Shown here piece after piece: positions 1 through 8,527 of a stretch of 48,316 nucleotides of DNA. Numbering within the stretch: position 1 is the stretch's first letter; each line of letters opens with the position of its first letter. The notes under the pieces were generated by a model. It did not search any database. It saw nothing but the letters and a program-made list of their open reading frames with translations, and was not told where the DNA came from. The translations under genes were made by a program, and so were the position numbers. The DNA is from Betaproteobacteria bacterium (GTDB taxonomy: Bacteria > Pseudomonadota > Gammaproteobacteria > Burkholderiales > Burkholderiaceae_C), in assembly GCA_947453725.1 (NCBI GenBank), contig CANGHH010000025.1, positions 1 through 48,316 of the forward strand, read 5' to 3'.

Positions 1-65
1 CTGTCCGAACGCCGGCGCCTGTGAGCGACCGCAAGCCGGCGCGCCACCGGGGCGGCCTGATTGCC

Positions 66-1436
66 TTATGTCAGCCCGCGCACCGCTTCGATCGCCTCTT
101 CGACGCGTTCCACCGCGTGGATGGTCAGCCCTTCGATGGGCTTCTTCGGCGCGTTGGCCTTGGGCACGACGGCGATGCTGAAACCCAGCTTGGCGGCTTC
201 CTTCAGCCGGTCCTGACCGCGCGGCGCGGGCCGCACTTCACCGGCCAGACCGACCTCGCCGAAGGCGATGAAACCGCGCGGCAGGGCCTTGCCGCGCAGG
301 CTGCCCTGGATCGCCAGCAGCACCGCCAGGTCGGCCGCCGGCTCACCGATGCGCACGCCGCCGACGGCGTTGACGAAGACGTCCTGGTCCATGCAGCTGA
401 CGCCGGCGTGGCGGTGCAGCACGGCCAGCAGCATCGCCAGCCGGTCGCGGTCCAGGCCGACGCTGAGGCGGCGCGGGCTGGGGCCGCCGCTGTCGACCAG
501 GGCCTGGATTTCCACCAGCAGCGGCCTGGTGCCTTCCAGCGTCACCAGCACACAGCTGCCGGGCACCGGTTCCTTGTGCGTGGACAGGAAGATCGCGCTC
601 GGGTTGGAGACCCCTTTCAAGCCGCGCTCGGTCATTGCAAAGACGCCGATCTCGTTGACCGCGCCGAAGCGGTTCTTGATCGCGCGCACCAGGCGGAAGC
701 TGCTGTGGGTGTCGCCTTCGAAATAAAGCACGGTGTCGACGATGTGTTCCAGCACGCGCGGCCCAGCCAACTGACCTTCCTTGGTGACGTGGCCGACCAG
801 CACGATGGCGCAGCCGCTGGTCTTGGCCACCCGCGTCAGCTGCGCGGCGCATTCGCGCACCTGCGCCACGCTGCCGGGCGCCGAATTCAACTGCTCGGAA
901 TAGACGGTCTGGATCGAGTCGATGACGCAGAACGCCGGCTGCTCGGCATCGATGGCGGCGATGATCTTTTCCAGCTGGATCTCGGCCAGCACGCGCACCG
1001 CCTGGCCGCTCAGACCCAGGCGGCGCGAACGCAGCGCGATCTGCGCGCCGCTTTCCTCGCCAGTGACGTACAGCACCTTCATCTGCGCCGACAGCGCGTC
1101 GACCGCCTGCAGCAGCAGCGTGCTCTTGCCGATGCCGGGGTCGCCGCCGATCAGCACCACCGCGCCTTCGACGATGCCGCCACCGAGCACGCGGTCGAGC
1201 TCTTCCTGGCCGGTCGGCGTGCGCGCGACCTCGGCCGCGTCGATCTCGCTCAGCGTGGCCACCGGCTGGCTGCGCGCCAGCGCCTGGAAACGCGTGTTGC
1301 GCGTCGCCGGGCCGGCCGCTTCGGGCATGGTTTCGTCCAGCGTGTTCCAGGCCTTGCAGTGCGGACACTGGCCCAGCCACCTGGCATTCGTGCCGCCGCA
1401 TTCGCGGCAGGTGTAGATCGTCTTCGGTGCAGCCAT
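66..1436 (-). CDS. radA: DNA repair protein RadA
   Basis: RadA is a RecA-like ATPase and branch-migration helicase that processes recombination intermediates in the cytoplasm. The 456-residue product has the full family layout: a four-cysteine zinc finger (C10, C13, C24, C27), a Walker A motif GGDPGIGKST, the RadA-specific KNRFG motif, and a C-terminal Lon-protease-like domain (ARRLSVGLDRDR to the end). The reading frame stays open to 1625, but ATG at 1436 gives the conserved start MAAPKTIYTC directly before the zinc finger, so the upstream part is not coding. It is the last gene of the minus-strand series alr-glsB-arfB-radA; 79 bases with an 11-bp tandem repeat separate it from arfB. Confidence 0.96.
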   Translation of the reverse strand: MAAPKTIYTCRECGGTNARWLGQCPHCKAWNTLDETMPEAAGPATRNTRFQALARSQPVATLSEIDAAEVARTPTGQEELDRVLGGGIVEGAVVLIGGDPGIGKSTLLLQAVDALSAQMKVLYVTGEESGAQIALRSRRLGLSGQAVRVLAEIQLEKIIAAIDAEQPAFCVIDSIQTVYSEQLNSAPGSVAQVRECAAQLTRVAKTSGCAIVLVGHVTKEGQLAGPRVLEHIVDTVLYFEGDTHSSFRLVRAIKNRFGAVNEIGVFAMTERGLKGVSNPSAIFLSTHKEPVPGSCVLVTLEGTRPLLVEIQALVDSGGPSPRRLSVGLDRDRLAMLLAVLHRHAGVSCMDQDVFVNAVGGVRIGEPAADLAVLLAIQGSLRGKALPRGFIAFGEVGLAGEVRPAPRGQDRLKEAAKLGFSIAVVPKANAPKKPIEGLTIHAVERVEEAIEAVRGLT

Positions 1437-1444
1437 CGCCCATT

Positions 1445-1488
1445 GTCCGACGGCCGTCCGACGGCCGTCCGACGCCCGTCCGACGTCC
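1445..1488. repeat. Four tandem 11-bp repeats before radA
   Basis: The unit gtccgacggcc occurs twice exactly (1445-1455, 1456-1466) and then twice with one change each (gtccgacgccc 1467-1477; gtccgacgtcc 1478-1488). The array fills about half of the 79-base gap between the arfB stop and the radA start. Eleven bases is close to one DNA turn, so each unit would present the same face. Whether it binds a protein or is a slippage product cannot be told from sequence. Confidence 0.9.
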
Positions 1489-1515
1489 GCCCAGCGCAGG
1501 CGCCGCCGCCGCCCT

Positions 1516-1920
1516 TCAATCGCCGGTCGAACGGCGCCCGGCCTTGATGTCGCTGCGCCTTGCCTTGCCTTCCAGCCGCCGGCGTTTGCTGGCGCGGGTG
1601 GGCTTGGTGGCGCGGCGCGGCGCATCGGGGTTGCAGACCCCGTCGACCAGCTCCTGCAGCCGGGCCAGCGCGTCGGCCTGGTTGCGCGGCAGGCTGCGGT
1701 GGCCCTGGGCCTTGATGACCACGATGCCGGCTTCGGTGATGCGCTGGTCGGCCAGCGCGCGCAGGCCGGCCTTCACGTCGTCGGGCAGCGACGAGGCCCC
1801 GATATCGAAGCGCAGGTGGGCCGCCGACGACACCTTGTTGACGTTCTGCCCGCCGGCGCCCTGCGAGCGCACGGCGGTGAATTCGACCTCGGCGCGGTCG
1901 ATCTCGACGCGCCGGCTCAT
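1516..1920 (-). CDS. arfB: Alternative ribosome-rescue factor / peptidyl-tRNA hydrolase ArfB
   Basis: ArfB (YaeJ) enters the empty A site of stalled ribosomes and hydrolyses the peptidyl-tRNA. The 134-residue protein has the class I release-factor GGQ motif (residues 23-25, in GAGGQNVNKV) and a basic C-terminal tail (KPTRASKRRRLEGKARR) of the kind that occupies the mRNA channel. The length matches ArfB and not a full release factor, which would also carry codon-recognition domains. It lies 25 bases after the GlsB-type gene on the same strand. The call is secure at family level. Confidence 0.93.
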   Translation of the reverse strand: MSRRVEIDRAEVEFTAVRSQGAGGQNVNKVSSAAHLRFDIGASSLPDDVKAGLRALADQRITEAGIVVIKAQGHRSLPRNQADALARLQELVDGVCNPDAPRRATKPTRASKRRRLEGKARRSDIKAGRRSTGD

Positions 1921-1945
1921 GGCCCGAGGCCGTCGAGCCCGTCGC

Positions 1946-2200
1946 TCACGACGGCTTGCCGGTCAGCAGCTTGCTGCCCACGAAGAGCAGCGCCAGTGCG
2001 CCCAGCACCGAAGCGATCCAGCCCGACGGCTCGCCGACCGCGTACCAGCCCAGCGCCTGCCCGATCAGCTGGGCCAGCACCGAGCCGGCGATGCCGAGCA
2101 CGCAGGTCGCGATCCAGCCCAGCTTCTGCTCGCCGGGCAGGATGCCCCGCGCCAGGAAACCGATGAGCAGGCCGAGGACGATGTTGCTGAAGAGGAGCAT
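1946..2200 (-). CDS. GlsB/YeaQ/YmgE-family small membrane protein
   Basis: This 84-residue protein has three hydrophobic segments (about residues 3-18, 27-50 and 61-79) with glycine-rich spacing, and the N-terminal pattern GLLIGFLARGILPG typical of the YeaQ/YmgE/transglycosylase-associated family (PF04226). Members are inner-membrane proteins linked to general or envelope stress, with no defined biochemical activity. A gaggag sequence just before the ATG on the coding strand is not seen, so the start is taken as the only ATG before the first helix. It sits 27 bases after alr and 25 before arfB and is probably co-transcribed with both. Confidence 0.85.
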   Translation of the reverse strand: MLLFSNIVLGLLIGFLARGILPGEQKLGWIATCVLGIAGSVLAQLIGQALGWYAVGEPSGWIASVLGALALLFVGSKLLTGKPS

Positions 2201-2227
2201 GGTGTTGGGGTTCGAAGGTGCAGGGGT

Positions 2228-3319
2228 TCAGGCCGGATCATCGCTGTGTACGGGCACCCGCGGCGCCAAGGCGCACATCAATTCATAGCCGACGGTGCCG
2301 GCGGCCTGCGCCACCTCGTCGATCGGCAGCCGCGCGCCGTGCGGCCCGCGGCCCCACAGCGTGACTTCACTGCCCATCGCCGCCTGCGGCACCGGCGTCA
2401 GGTCGACCACCAGCATGTCCATCGAGACGCGGCCGACGGTGGTGGTGCGCACGCCGTCGACCAGCACCGGCGTGCCGGTCGGGCACGAGCGCGGGTAGCC
2501 GTCCGCGTAGCCGCAGGCCACGATGCCGACGCGCTGCGGCGCGTCGGCCCCGTAGCCGCTGCCGTAGCCCACGGTGTCGCCGGCCTGCAGCTGCTGGACC
2601 GCGATGAGCCGGGCGCGCAGCGTCATCGTCGGCTGCAGCTGCCAGTGCTGGATGTCGTGTTCGGGGAAATCGGGCGCGCTGCCGTAGGCCGCGATGCCGG
2701 CCCGCACCCAGTCGTTCTGGATGCCGTGGCGCAACAGCGCGGCGCTGTTCGACAGGCTGCGCTCGCCGGGCAGGTCTTGCGTGGCGGCTTCGAAGGCCGC
2801 GATCTGGTGGGCCACGCCGCGCGGGCCGTCGGCGTCACTGAAATGGGTCATCAGCGAGATCTCGTCGACCTGGGTCAGCGCGTCCAGCCGGGCCCAGGCG
2901 CTGCGGAAGACCTCGGGCCGGAAGCCCAGCCGGTTCATGCCGCTGTTCATCTTCAGGAAGACGCGGTGCGGCTGCTGCGTCTTGTGCGCCGCCAGCCAGT
3001 CGATCTGCTCGCTGCAATGCACCGCGTGCCACAGGCCCAGGCGCGAACACAGTTCCAGGTCGCGCGGCTCGAAGGCGCCTTCGAGCAGCAGGATGGGCCC
3101 GCGCCAGCCCAGGTCGCGGACGCGCTGGGCTTCGGCCAGGTCGAGCAGCGCGAAACCGTCGGCGCCGCGCAAGCCGGGATAGACGCGCTCGATGCCGTGG
3201 CCATAGGCGTTGGCCTTGACCACCGCCATCACCCGCGCGTCGGGCGCTGCTGCGCGGGCCCGCGCCAGGTTGTGGGCCAGCGCGGCAGGGTGGATCCAGG
3301 CTTCGATCGGACGCGGCAT
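2228..3319 (-). CDS. alr: Alanine racemase
   Basis: Alanine racemase is a cytoplasmic PLP enzyme that makes D-alanine for peptidoglycan. The 363-residue product has the PLP-lysine motif VVKANAYGHG (K35) in the N-terminal barrel and the catalytic tyrosine region GYGSGYGADAPQRV near residue 255 at the barrel/C-domain junction. The DxxRPG-like region and the C-terminal GYELMCALAPRVP segment are also typical. Start: ATG at 3319 gives MPRPIEAWIH, the usual N terminus of the beta-proteobacterial enzyme. It is divergent from lplT and heads the series towards radA; lplT-alr-radA neighbourhoods are common in Burkholderiales. Confidence 0.96.
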   Translation of the reverse strand: MPRPIEAWIHPAALAHNLARARAAAPDARVMAVVKANAYGHGIERVYPGLRGADGFALLDLAEAQRVRDLGWRGPILLLEGAFEPRDLELCSRLGLWHAVHCSEQIDWLAAHKTQQPHRVFLKMNSGMNRLGFRPEVFRSAWARLDALTQVDEISLMTHFSDADGPRGVAHQIAAFEAATQDLPGERSLSNSAALLRHGIQNDWVRAGIAAYGSAPDFPEHDIQHWQLQPTMTLRARLIAVQQLQAGDTVGYGSGYGADAPQRVGIVACGYADGYPRSCPTGTPVLVDGVRTTTVGRVSMDMLVVDLTPVPQAAMGSEVTLWGRGPHGARLPIDEVAQAAGTVGYELMCALAPRVPVHSDDPA

Positions 3320-3348
3320 GGGCGGGCGGCTTGGGGGTTGGGCGCATT

Positions 3349-3376
3349 CTGACAGCCGGGGGGTGCGTGCTATAAC
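3349..3376 (+). promoter_or_regulatory. Candidate sigma-70 promoter for lplT
   Basis: In the 134-base gap between divergent alr and lplT, CTGACA (3349-3354) lies 16 bases before TATAAC (3371-3376). Both hexamers match the sigma-70 consensus in five of six positions. Transcription would begin near 3383, leaving a leader of about 70 bases before the lplT ATG at 3454. Inferred from sequence only. Confidence 0.5.
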
Positions 3377-3453
3377 CGCCCGCCCTCAGCGACAGTGAAC
3401 CAGACGGAGATAACGCGCCCCCACGCCGGCCAGCAGCTGCTGTGCGCGACACG

Positions 3454-4731
3454 ATGAAAAAAGGTTTTTCGACCATCATGGCGGCGCAGTTCTTCAGCTC
3501 GCTGGCCGACCAGGCCTTGCTGGTGGCCGCGATCGAGTTGCTGCGCATGGACAAGGCACCGGCCTGGCAGGTGCCGGCCTTGGCGCCGATGTTTGCCCTC
3601 TTCTACGTGGTGCTGGCGCCTTTCGTCGGCGCGATCGCGGACGCGGTGCCCAAGGGCCGGGTCATGTTCCTGAGCAACCTGGTCAAGGTGGCCGGCTGCC
3701 TGATGATGCTGTTCGGCGGCCACCCGCTGCTGGCCTACGCCATCGTCGGCCTCGGTGCGGCAGCCTACTCGCCGGCCAAGTACGGCATCCTGACCGAGCT
3801 GCTGCCGCCCTCGCAACTGGTCAAGGGCAACGGCTGGATCGAGGGCCTGACCGTCGGTTCGATCATCCTGGGTATCCTGCTGGGCGGCCAGCTCGTCGGC
3901 CCCCGGCTGGCGCCGATGCTGCTGGGCATCGACTTCCCTTTCATCGACACCGGCGTCGACACGCCGCCCGAAGCCGCGATCTCGGTGATCGTCTTCCTGT
4001 ACGCCGTCGCAGCGCTGTTCAACCTGAAGATTCCGCGCACCACCGCGCCGCTGCAGCCGCTGCGGGGTGGCGTGCGCGACCTGGTGCGCGACTTTTCACA
4101 CTGCAACGCGCGCCTGTGGGGCGACAAGCTGGGCCAGATCACGCTGGCCACGACCACCCTGCTGTGGGGCATCTTCAGCAACCTGCGCGTCATCGTCTTC
4201 ACCTGGGCGGCTGCCGCTTTGGGCTATGGCACCACGCAGGCCAGCAACCTGGCGGGCGTGGTGGTCATCGGCTCGGTGATCGGCGCCGTCACCGCGTCGA
4301 TGGCGATGAAGCTGGAACGCGCCGTCACCGTGCTGCCGCTGGGCATTGCCGTCGGCATCCTGATGATCGGCCTCAACGGGCTGACCAACGCTTGGCTGGC
4401 CGCGCCCTTCCTGATCCTGATGGGCGCGCTGTGCGGCTTCCTGATCGTGCCGATGAACGCGCTGCTGCAGCACCGCGGCCACAACCTGATGGGCGCCGGC
4501 CGCTCGATCGCCGTGCAGAACTTCAACGAGCAGGCCTGCATCCTGGGCACCGGCGCTTTCTATGCCGGCATGACGCGCCTCGGCCTGTCGGCCTTCGTCG
4601 TCATCACCATCTTCGGCCTGACGGTGGCCGGCGTGATGGAGCTGATCCGCCGCTGGCACCAGCGCAACCTCGCGGTGCACGGCGACGAGGTGCAGCGGCT
4701 GCTGGCGATCGCCCGCACAGACGGCCATTGA
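3454..4731 (+). CDS. lplT: Lysophospholipid transporter LplT
   Basis: LplT is a major-facilitator protein that flips lysophospholipids across the inner membrane so they can be re-acylated. The 425-residue product has about 12 hydrophobic helices and the LplT signature early in the chain (FSTIMAAQFFSSLADQALL), plus AAAYSPAKYGILTELLP after helix 4, a hallmark of this subfamily. In E. coli lplT is paired with aas; no acyltransferase gene is present here. An in-frame GTG at 3442 also exists, but ATG at 3454 gives the usual MKKGF start. It is divergent from alr and followed after 25 bases by a DMT exporter gene. Confidence 0.93.
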   Translation: MKKGFSTIMAAQFFSSLADQALLVAAIELLRMDKAPAWQVPALAPMFALFYVVLAPFVGAIADAVPKGRVMFLSNLVKVAGCLMMLFGGHPLLAYAIVGLGAAAYSPAKYGILTELLPPSQLVKGNGWIEGLTVGSIILGILLGGQLVGPRLAPMLLGIDFPFIDTGVDTPPEAAISVIVFLYAVAALFNLKIPRTTAPLQPLRGGVRDLVRDFSHCNARLWGDKLGQITLATTTLLWGIFSNLRVIVFTWAAAALGYGTTQASNLAGVVVIGSVIGAVTASMAMKLERAVTVLPLGIAVGILMIGLNGLTNAWLAAPFLILMGALCGFLIVPMNALLQHRGHNLMGAGRSIAVQNFNEQACILGTGAFYAGMTRLGLSAFVVITIFGLTVAGVMELIRRWHQRNLAVHGDEVQRLLAIARTDGH

Positions 4732-4756
4732 GGCGGCCCCTGAAGGCCGCACCCGC

Positions 4757-5635
4757 ATGAAGGCCAACGCCCCTGCGCGCTGGCTGCCGGCGCTGGCCCT
4801 GGTGCTGAACGCGCTGACCTGGGGGGTTTCATGGTGGCCCTTCCGGCAACTGGCGGCGCAGGGCCTGCACCCGCTGTGGGCCACGGCGATGATCTACACG
4901 ATGGCCGTCGCGGCCATCACGCTGTGGCGCCGCGGCGCCTGGGGCGAGTTGTTGCGCACGCCCTCGCTGTGGCTGCTGGTGCTGGCTTCCGGCACCACCA
5001 ACGCGGCCTTCAACTGGGGCATCACCGTCGGCGACGTGGTGCGCGTGGTGCTGCTCTTCTACCTGATGCCGCTGTGGGCGGTGCTGCTGGCGCGGCTGCT
5101 GCTGAAGGAAGCGCTGACCGGCGCGGCGCTGCTGCGCGTGGCACTGGCGCTGGCCGGCGCGGCCACCGTGCTGTGGCCGACCGGAGCCGGGAGCGGCGGC
5201 TTGCCGCTGCCGCGGACCCTGCCCGAATGGCTGGGCCTGCTGGGCGGCTTCACCTTCGCGTTGAACAACGTGCTGCTGCGCCGCGAATCCAGTCAGCCCG
5301 AAGCCACGCGGGCGCTGGCCATGTTCGCCGGCGGCGCCTTGGTCTCGGCGCTGGTCGCGCTGAGCCTGCAGGCCAGCGTGCCGCTGCCGCCTGCGCCGGC
5401 CTGGGGCTGGCTGGCCGGCGGGCTGCTCATGGGCGTGGCCTTTCTCGGCGGCAACCTGGCGCTGCAGTACGGCGCGTCGCGGCTGCCCGCCAACGTCACC
5501 GCGGTGGTGATGATCACCGAGGTGCTGTTCGCTTCGGCTTCGGCGGTCTGGCTGGGAGCCGGTCAGGTGACGCCGGCCCTGCTGCTGGGCGGCGGCTTGA
5601 TCGTCGGCGCCACGCTGCTGGCCAGCCGCGAATGA
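4757..5635 (+). CDS. DMT-superfamily (EamA) transporter
   Basis: The 292-residue protein has about ten predicted helices arranged as two EamA repeats, the layout of drug/metabolite transporters. The first repeat starts at LTWGVSWWPFRQLAAQG and the second near WLGLLGGFTFALNNVLLRR. It is probably an inner-membrane exporter or permease, but the substrate (often an amino acid or other metabolite) cannot be read from sequence. It lies 25 bases after lplT on the same strand and could be co-transcribed. Start: the ATG at 4757 directly precedes helix 1. Confidence 0.88.
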   Translation: MKANAPARWLPALALVLNALTWGVSWWPFRQLAAQGLHPLWATAMIYTMAVAAITLWRRGAWGELLRTPSLWLLVLASGTTNAAFNWGITVGDVVRVVLLFYLMPLWAVLLARLLLKEALTGAALLRVALALAGAATVLWPTGAGSGGLPLPRTLPEWLGLLGGFTFALNNVLLRRESSQPEATRALAMFAGGALVSALVALSLQASVPLPPAPAWGWLAGGLLMGVAFLGGNLALQYGASRLPANVTAVVMITEVLFASASAVWLGAGQVTPALLLGGGLIVGATLLASRE

Positions 5636-5654
5636 TGCCGGACCTGCGCGCTGC

Positions 5655-6698
5655 TCAGGCCGGCGAGGCCTTGGTCGGTGCCGCCGTGGCGGCGCGCGGC
5701 GCTGGCGCCGAGGCGACCGACCCGGCTGACGGCGCCTCGGGCGGCAGCAGCCCCTGACGGCGCAGCAGCGTCGCGAGTTCAGCGTCTTTCACCGGTTTGC
5801 CGATGTAGCCATCGCAACCGGCCAGCGCGCCGCGCGCCCGGTCGACTTCGGCGTGATGGGCCGACACCATCACCACGGTGGCGTCGATGGCCAGGGCGCT
5901 GCGCTTGATGTGGCGGCACAGCGCCAAGCCGTCGAGTTCGCTGTCGGGGCCGAGTTCAACGTCCAGGAAGATCAGCCGGTAGCTGGCCTGGGCCAGCCGG
6001 TCGACCGCCTCGGCGCTGGTCCTGGCGGTGTCGGTGCGCACGCCCCAGGGCGACAGGCGGATGCTCAGGTAACGCCGCGCGATGTCGCTGTCGTCAACCA
6101 ACAGGGCCCGCAGCGGCGCGGGCGGACCGATGAAAGGCGGGCTGGCGGCGGCCCGCCGGGAGGAACTGCGGCGGGCCGCAGGGGCTGCGGGCTGGACCAC
6201 GTCGGTCACCACCGGCGTCGTCGGGCTGGCGGGCTGCACCGAGGGCGGCGGCATGCGCAGCATGGATTCGACGATCACGCCCAGTTCGGGGGCCAGGGCT
6301 GTCGACTGCGTGGTGTCGGCCCAGGGCGCCGACCGGCGTGGCGGCGGGGCCACCTGCGGAACCGCGTCGCCGCGCGCCACCGCCAGCGCATCCAGCGCCT
6401 TCATCACACGCAGGGCGTCGATCGGTCGCCGCAAGACGGCGGCAGCGCCGTCCGGCGCCGACGAGCCGATGAAGACGGTCTCGGCCAGCCTTTCGGTGAC
6501 GACGACGAGCTGCACCGAGGGGCCGTGGTCGGCATCGGCCACCAGATAGTCGGCGTCGGTCAGCGTCACGACCGGCTGGAAACGCGTCTCCCGTTCGGCG
6601 GCCAGGCGGAAACAGGTCGCCAGCGCCGCACGCTCAAAGTCGCTGAAGCCCAGGAAGGCGATGCGTGCGGGCGCTTGGGGTGGCGGGTGGTCGGGCAT
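5655..6698 (-). CDS. Response-regulator receiver protein without output domain
   Basis: The 347-residue protein ends in a good CheY-like receiver domain (about 197-318): acidic pair in LLVDDSDIARR, phospho-acceptor D246 in FLDVELG and conserved lysine K301 in IGKPV. The first 100 residues (ARIAFLGFSDFERAAL ... VLRRPIDALRVMKALDAL) look like a second alpha/beta fold, perhaps a degenerate receiver, followed by a proline/alanine-rich linker of about 80 residues. No DNA-binding or catalytic output domain is present, and no kinase gene is adjacent. ATG at 6698 (MPDHPPPQAP) is preferred; the longer open frame overlaps the start region of divergent gpx. Confidence 0.8.
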   Translation of the reverse strand: MPDHPPPQAPARIAFLGFSDFERAALATCFRLAAERETRFQPVVTLTDADYLVADADHGPSVQLVVVTERLAETVFIGSSAPDGAAAVLRRPIDALRVMKALDALAVARGDAVPQVAPPPRRSAPWADTTQSTALAPELGVIVESMLRMPPPSVQPASPTTPVVTDVVQPAAPAARRSSSRRAAASPPFIGPPAPLRALLVDDSDIARRYLSIRLSPWGVRTDTARTSAEAVDRLAQASYRLIFLDVELGPDSELDGLALCRHIKRSALAIDATVVMVSAHHAEVDRARGALAGCDGYIGKPVKDAELATLLRRQGLLPPEAPSAGSVASAPAPRAATAAPTKASPA

Positions 6699-6801
6699 CA
6701 GGCGGCCGATGGTGGGGCGCCGTCCGGCGCCTGTCAACGCCCGGCGGCAGCGGCCGGTGGGCGGCGATAACATGCCGGACCGACCAGCCCGGAGCCCGAA
6801 C

Positions 6802-7293
6802 ATGGCGACCCAGAGCATTTTTGATTTCGACGCCGCGTCGATTGCCGGCCAGCCCGCCAACTTCTCGGCCCAGCGCGGCAAGGTGATGCTGGTGGTCAAC
6901 ACCGCCAGCGCCTGCGGCTTCACACCGCAATTCGCCGGGCTGGAAAAGCTCTGGCAGGACTACGGGCCGCAAGGCCTGGTGGTCATCGGCTTCCCGAGCA
7001 ACGAGTTCGGCGCCCAGGACCCGGGCAGCAACGACGAGATCGCCACCTTCTGCCAGCTGAACTACGGCGTCAGCTTTCCGATGATGGCAAAAACCAAGGT
7101 CAACGGCGCCGACGCGCACCCGCTGTGGCAGTGGCTGAAGGGCCAGGCGCCGGGCATCCTGGGCACCCAGGGCATCAAGTGGAACTTCACCAAGTTCCTG
7201 GTCGGCCGCGACGGCCAGGTCATCAAGCGCTACGCGCCCAACGACGCCCCCGACGCGCTGCGTCAGGACATCGAAAAGGCGCTCGCCGCATGA
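6802..7293 (+). CDS. gpx: Glutathione peroxidase family protein (cysteine type)
   Basis: This thiol peroxidase reduces hydrogen peroxide and lipid hydroperoxides, in bacteria usually with thioredoxin. The 163-residue product has peroxidatic C38 in NTASACGFTPQ, the second cysteine C84 in FCQLNYG (the resolving cysteine of thioredoxin-dependent members), and the tetrad residues W127-N128 in KWNFTKFLV. The tetrad glutamine of the usual P-C-N-Q-F-G loop is replaced: the loop reads PSNEFG, with E68. A GGAG ribosome site (6791-6794) lies seven bases before ATG 6802, which settles the start against upstream in-frame ATGs. It overlaps the aminotransferase gene by ATGA. Confidence 0.92.
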   Translation: MATQSIFDFDAASIAGQPANFSAQRGKVMLVVNTASACGFTPQFAGLEKLWQDYGPQGLVVIGFPSNEFGAQDPGSNDEIATFCQLNYGVSFPMMAKTKVNGADAHPLWQWLKGQAPGILGTQGIKWNFTKFLVGRDGQVIKRYAPNDAPDALRQDIEKALAA

Positions 7294-8486
7294 GTTTTTT
7301 CAGCCACCTCGAGCCCTACGCCGGCGACCCGATCCTGAGCCTGAACGAGGCCTTTCAGCAGGACCCGCGGCCCGGCAAGGTCAACCTGTCGATCGGCATC
7401 TACTTCGACAACGACGGCCTGATCCCGGTGCTCGACTGCGTCCGCCAGGCTGAAGTCCAGATGCTGGCCGCCAGCGGGCCCAAGCCCTACCTGCCGATGG
7501 AAGGCTCAGGTGCAGCGCGCGCGGCGGTGCAGGCGCTGCTGTTCGGCGCTTCGCATGAAGCGGTGACCAGCGGCCGCGTGGCGACTCTGCAGACCGTCGG
7601 CTCCAGCGGCGGCCTGAAGGTGGGCGCCGATTTCATCCGCCGCTGGTTGCCCGCCAGCGGCCTGTGGGTCAGCGACCCGAGCTGGGACAACCACCGCGCC
7701 ATCTTCGAAGGCGCCGGCATCGCCGTCGGCACCTACCCCTACTACGACGACCGCAACGGCGGCCTGCAGTTCGACGCGCTGCTGACGTCGCTGCAGGCCC
7801 TGCCGCGCCGCAGCGTGGTGCTGCTGCACGCCTGTTGCCACAACCCGACCGGCGTCGACCTGAGCCCGACCCAGTGGGCCGCGCTGATCCCGGTGCTGCG
7901 CGAACGCGAGCTGCTGCCTTTCCTGGACCTGGCCTACCAGGGCTATGGCGACGGCATCGAGGAAGACGCCTTCGCGATCCGCGCCCTGGCTGCTGCCGGC
8001 CTGAGCTTCTTCGTCGCCAATTCGTTTTCCAAGAGCATGAGCGTCTACGGCGAACGCGCCGGTGCGCTCAGCGTGGTCTGCGCCGACGCTGCCGAGGCCG
8101 AACTGGTGCTCGGCCAGATGAAGGCCACGGTGCGGCGCAATTACTCCAGCCCCGGCCTGCACGCCGCGGGCATCGTCAGCCGCGTGCTGAGCGACCCGGC
8201 CTTGCGCGCCTCCTGGGAAGCCGAGGTGGCCGGCATGCGCGGCCGCATCCAGACCATGCGCCGCAGCCTGCACGACAGGCTGGCGGCCGAGCGGCCCGGC
8301 CGCGACTTCGGCTACTTCCTGAGCCAGCGCGGCATGTTCAGCTACACCGGGCTGAGCGCCGCCCAGGTCGATCGCCTGCGCGAGGAATTCGGCGTCTACC
8401 TGGTGCGCTCGGGGCGCATCTGCGTGGCCGGGCTGAACACCGGCAACGTCGAACGCACGGCCGCCGCGATCGCCGCGGTGCTGTAG
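7290..8486 (+). CDS. tyrB: Aromatic amino acid / aspartate aminotransferase
   Basis: The 398-residue protein is a fold-type I PLP aminotransferase of the AspC/TyrB family, moving amino groups between aromatic amino acids or aspartate and 2-oxoglutarate. Diagnostic parts are the N terminus FSHLEPYAGDPILSL, HACCHNPTGVDLS (cofactor and substrate binding), PFLDLAYQGYG, the PLP lysine K248 in NSFSKSMSVYGERAG, and a C-terminal arginine region YLVRSGRICVAGLN. Its ATG overlaps the gpx stop as ATGA, indicating co-translation. TyrB is preferred over AspC on overall similarity to the beta-proteobacterial aromatic enzymes; substrate preference is not proven. Confidence 0.9.
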   Translation: MSFFSHLEPYAGDPILSLNEAFQQDPRPGKVNLSIGIYFDNDGLIPVLDCVRQAEVQMLAASGPKPYLPMEGSGAARAAVQALLFGASHEAVTSGRVATLQTVGSSGGLKVGADFIRRWLPASGLWVSDPSWDNHRAIFEGAGIAVGTYPYYDDRNGGLQFDALLTSLQALPRRSVVLLHACCHNPTGVDLSPTQWAALIPVLRERELLPFLDLAYQGYGDGIEEDAFAIRALAAAGLSFFVANSFSKSMSVYGERAGALSVVCADAAEAELVLGQMKATVRRNYSSPGLHAAGIVSRVLSDPALRASWEAEVAGMRGRIQTMRRSLHDRLAAERPGRDFGYFLSQRGMFSYTGLSAAQVDRLREEFGVYLVRSGRICVAGLNTGNVERTAAAIAAVL

Positions 8487-8527
8487 GCCGGACCGATCAG
8501 GCCGGTGGCGGCGCGGCCGCGGGTCGA

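Noticed and set aside
1..65. Possible gene or terminator beyond radA
   Set aside because: Only GC-rich sequence with short repeats of gccggcg is present; there is no convincing hairpin with T-run and no start of a recognisable gene.
21..1547. A 508-codon plus-strand open frame over radA
   Set aside because: It is the antisense shadow of radA; the minus-strand protein has all RadA motifs.
6913..6915. Selenocysteine in the peroxidase
   Set aside because: The active-site codon is TGC (cysteine), not TGA, and no SECIS-like hairpin is needed.
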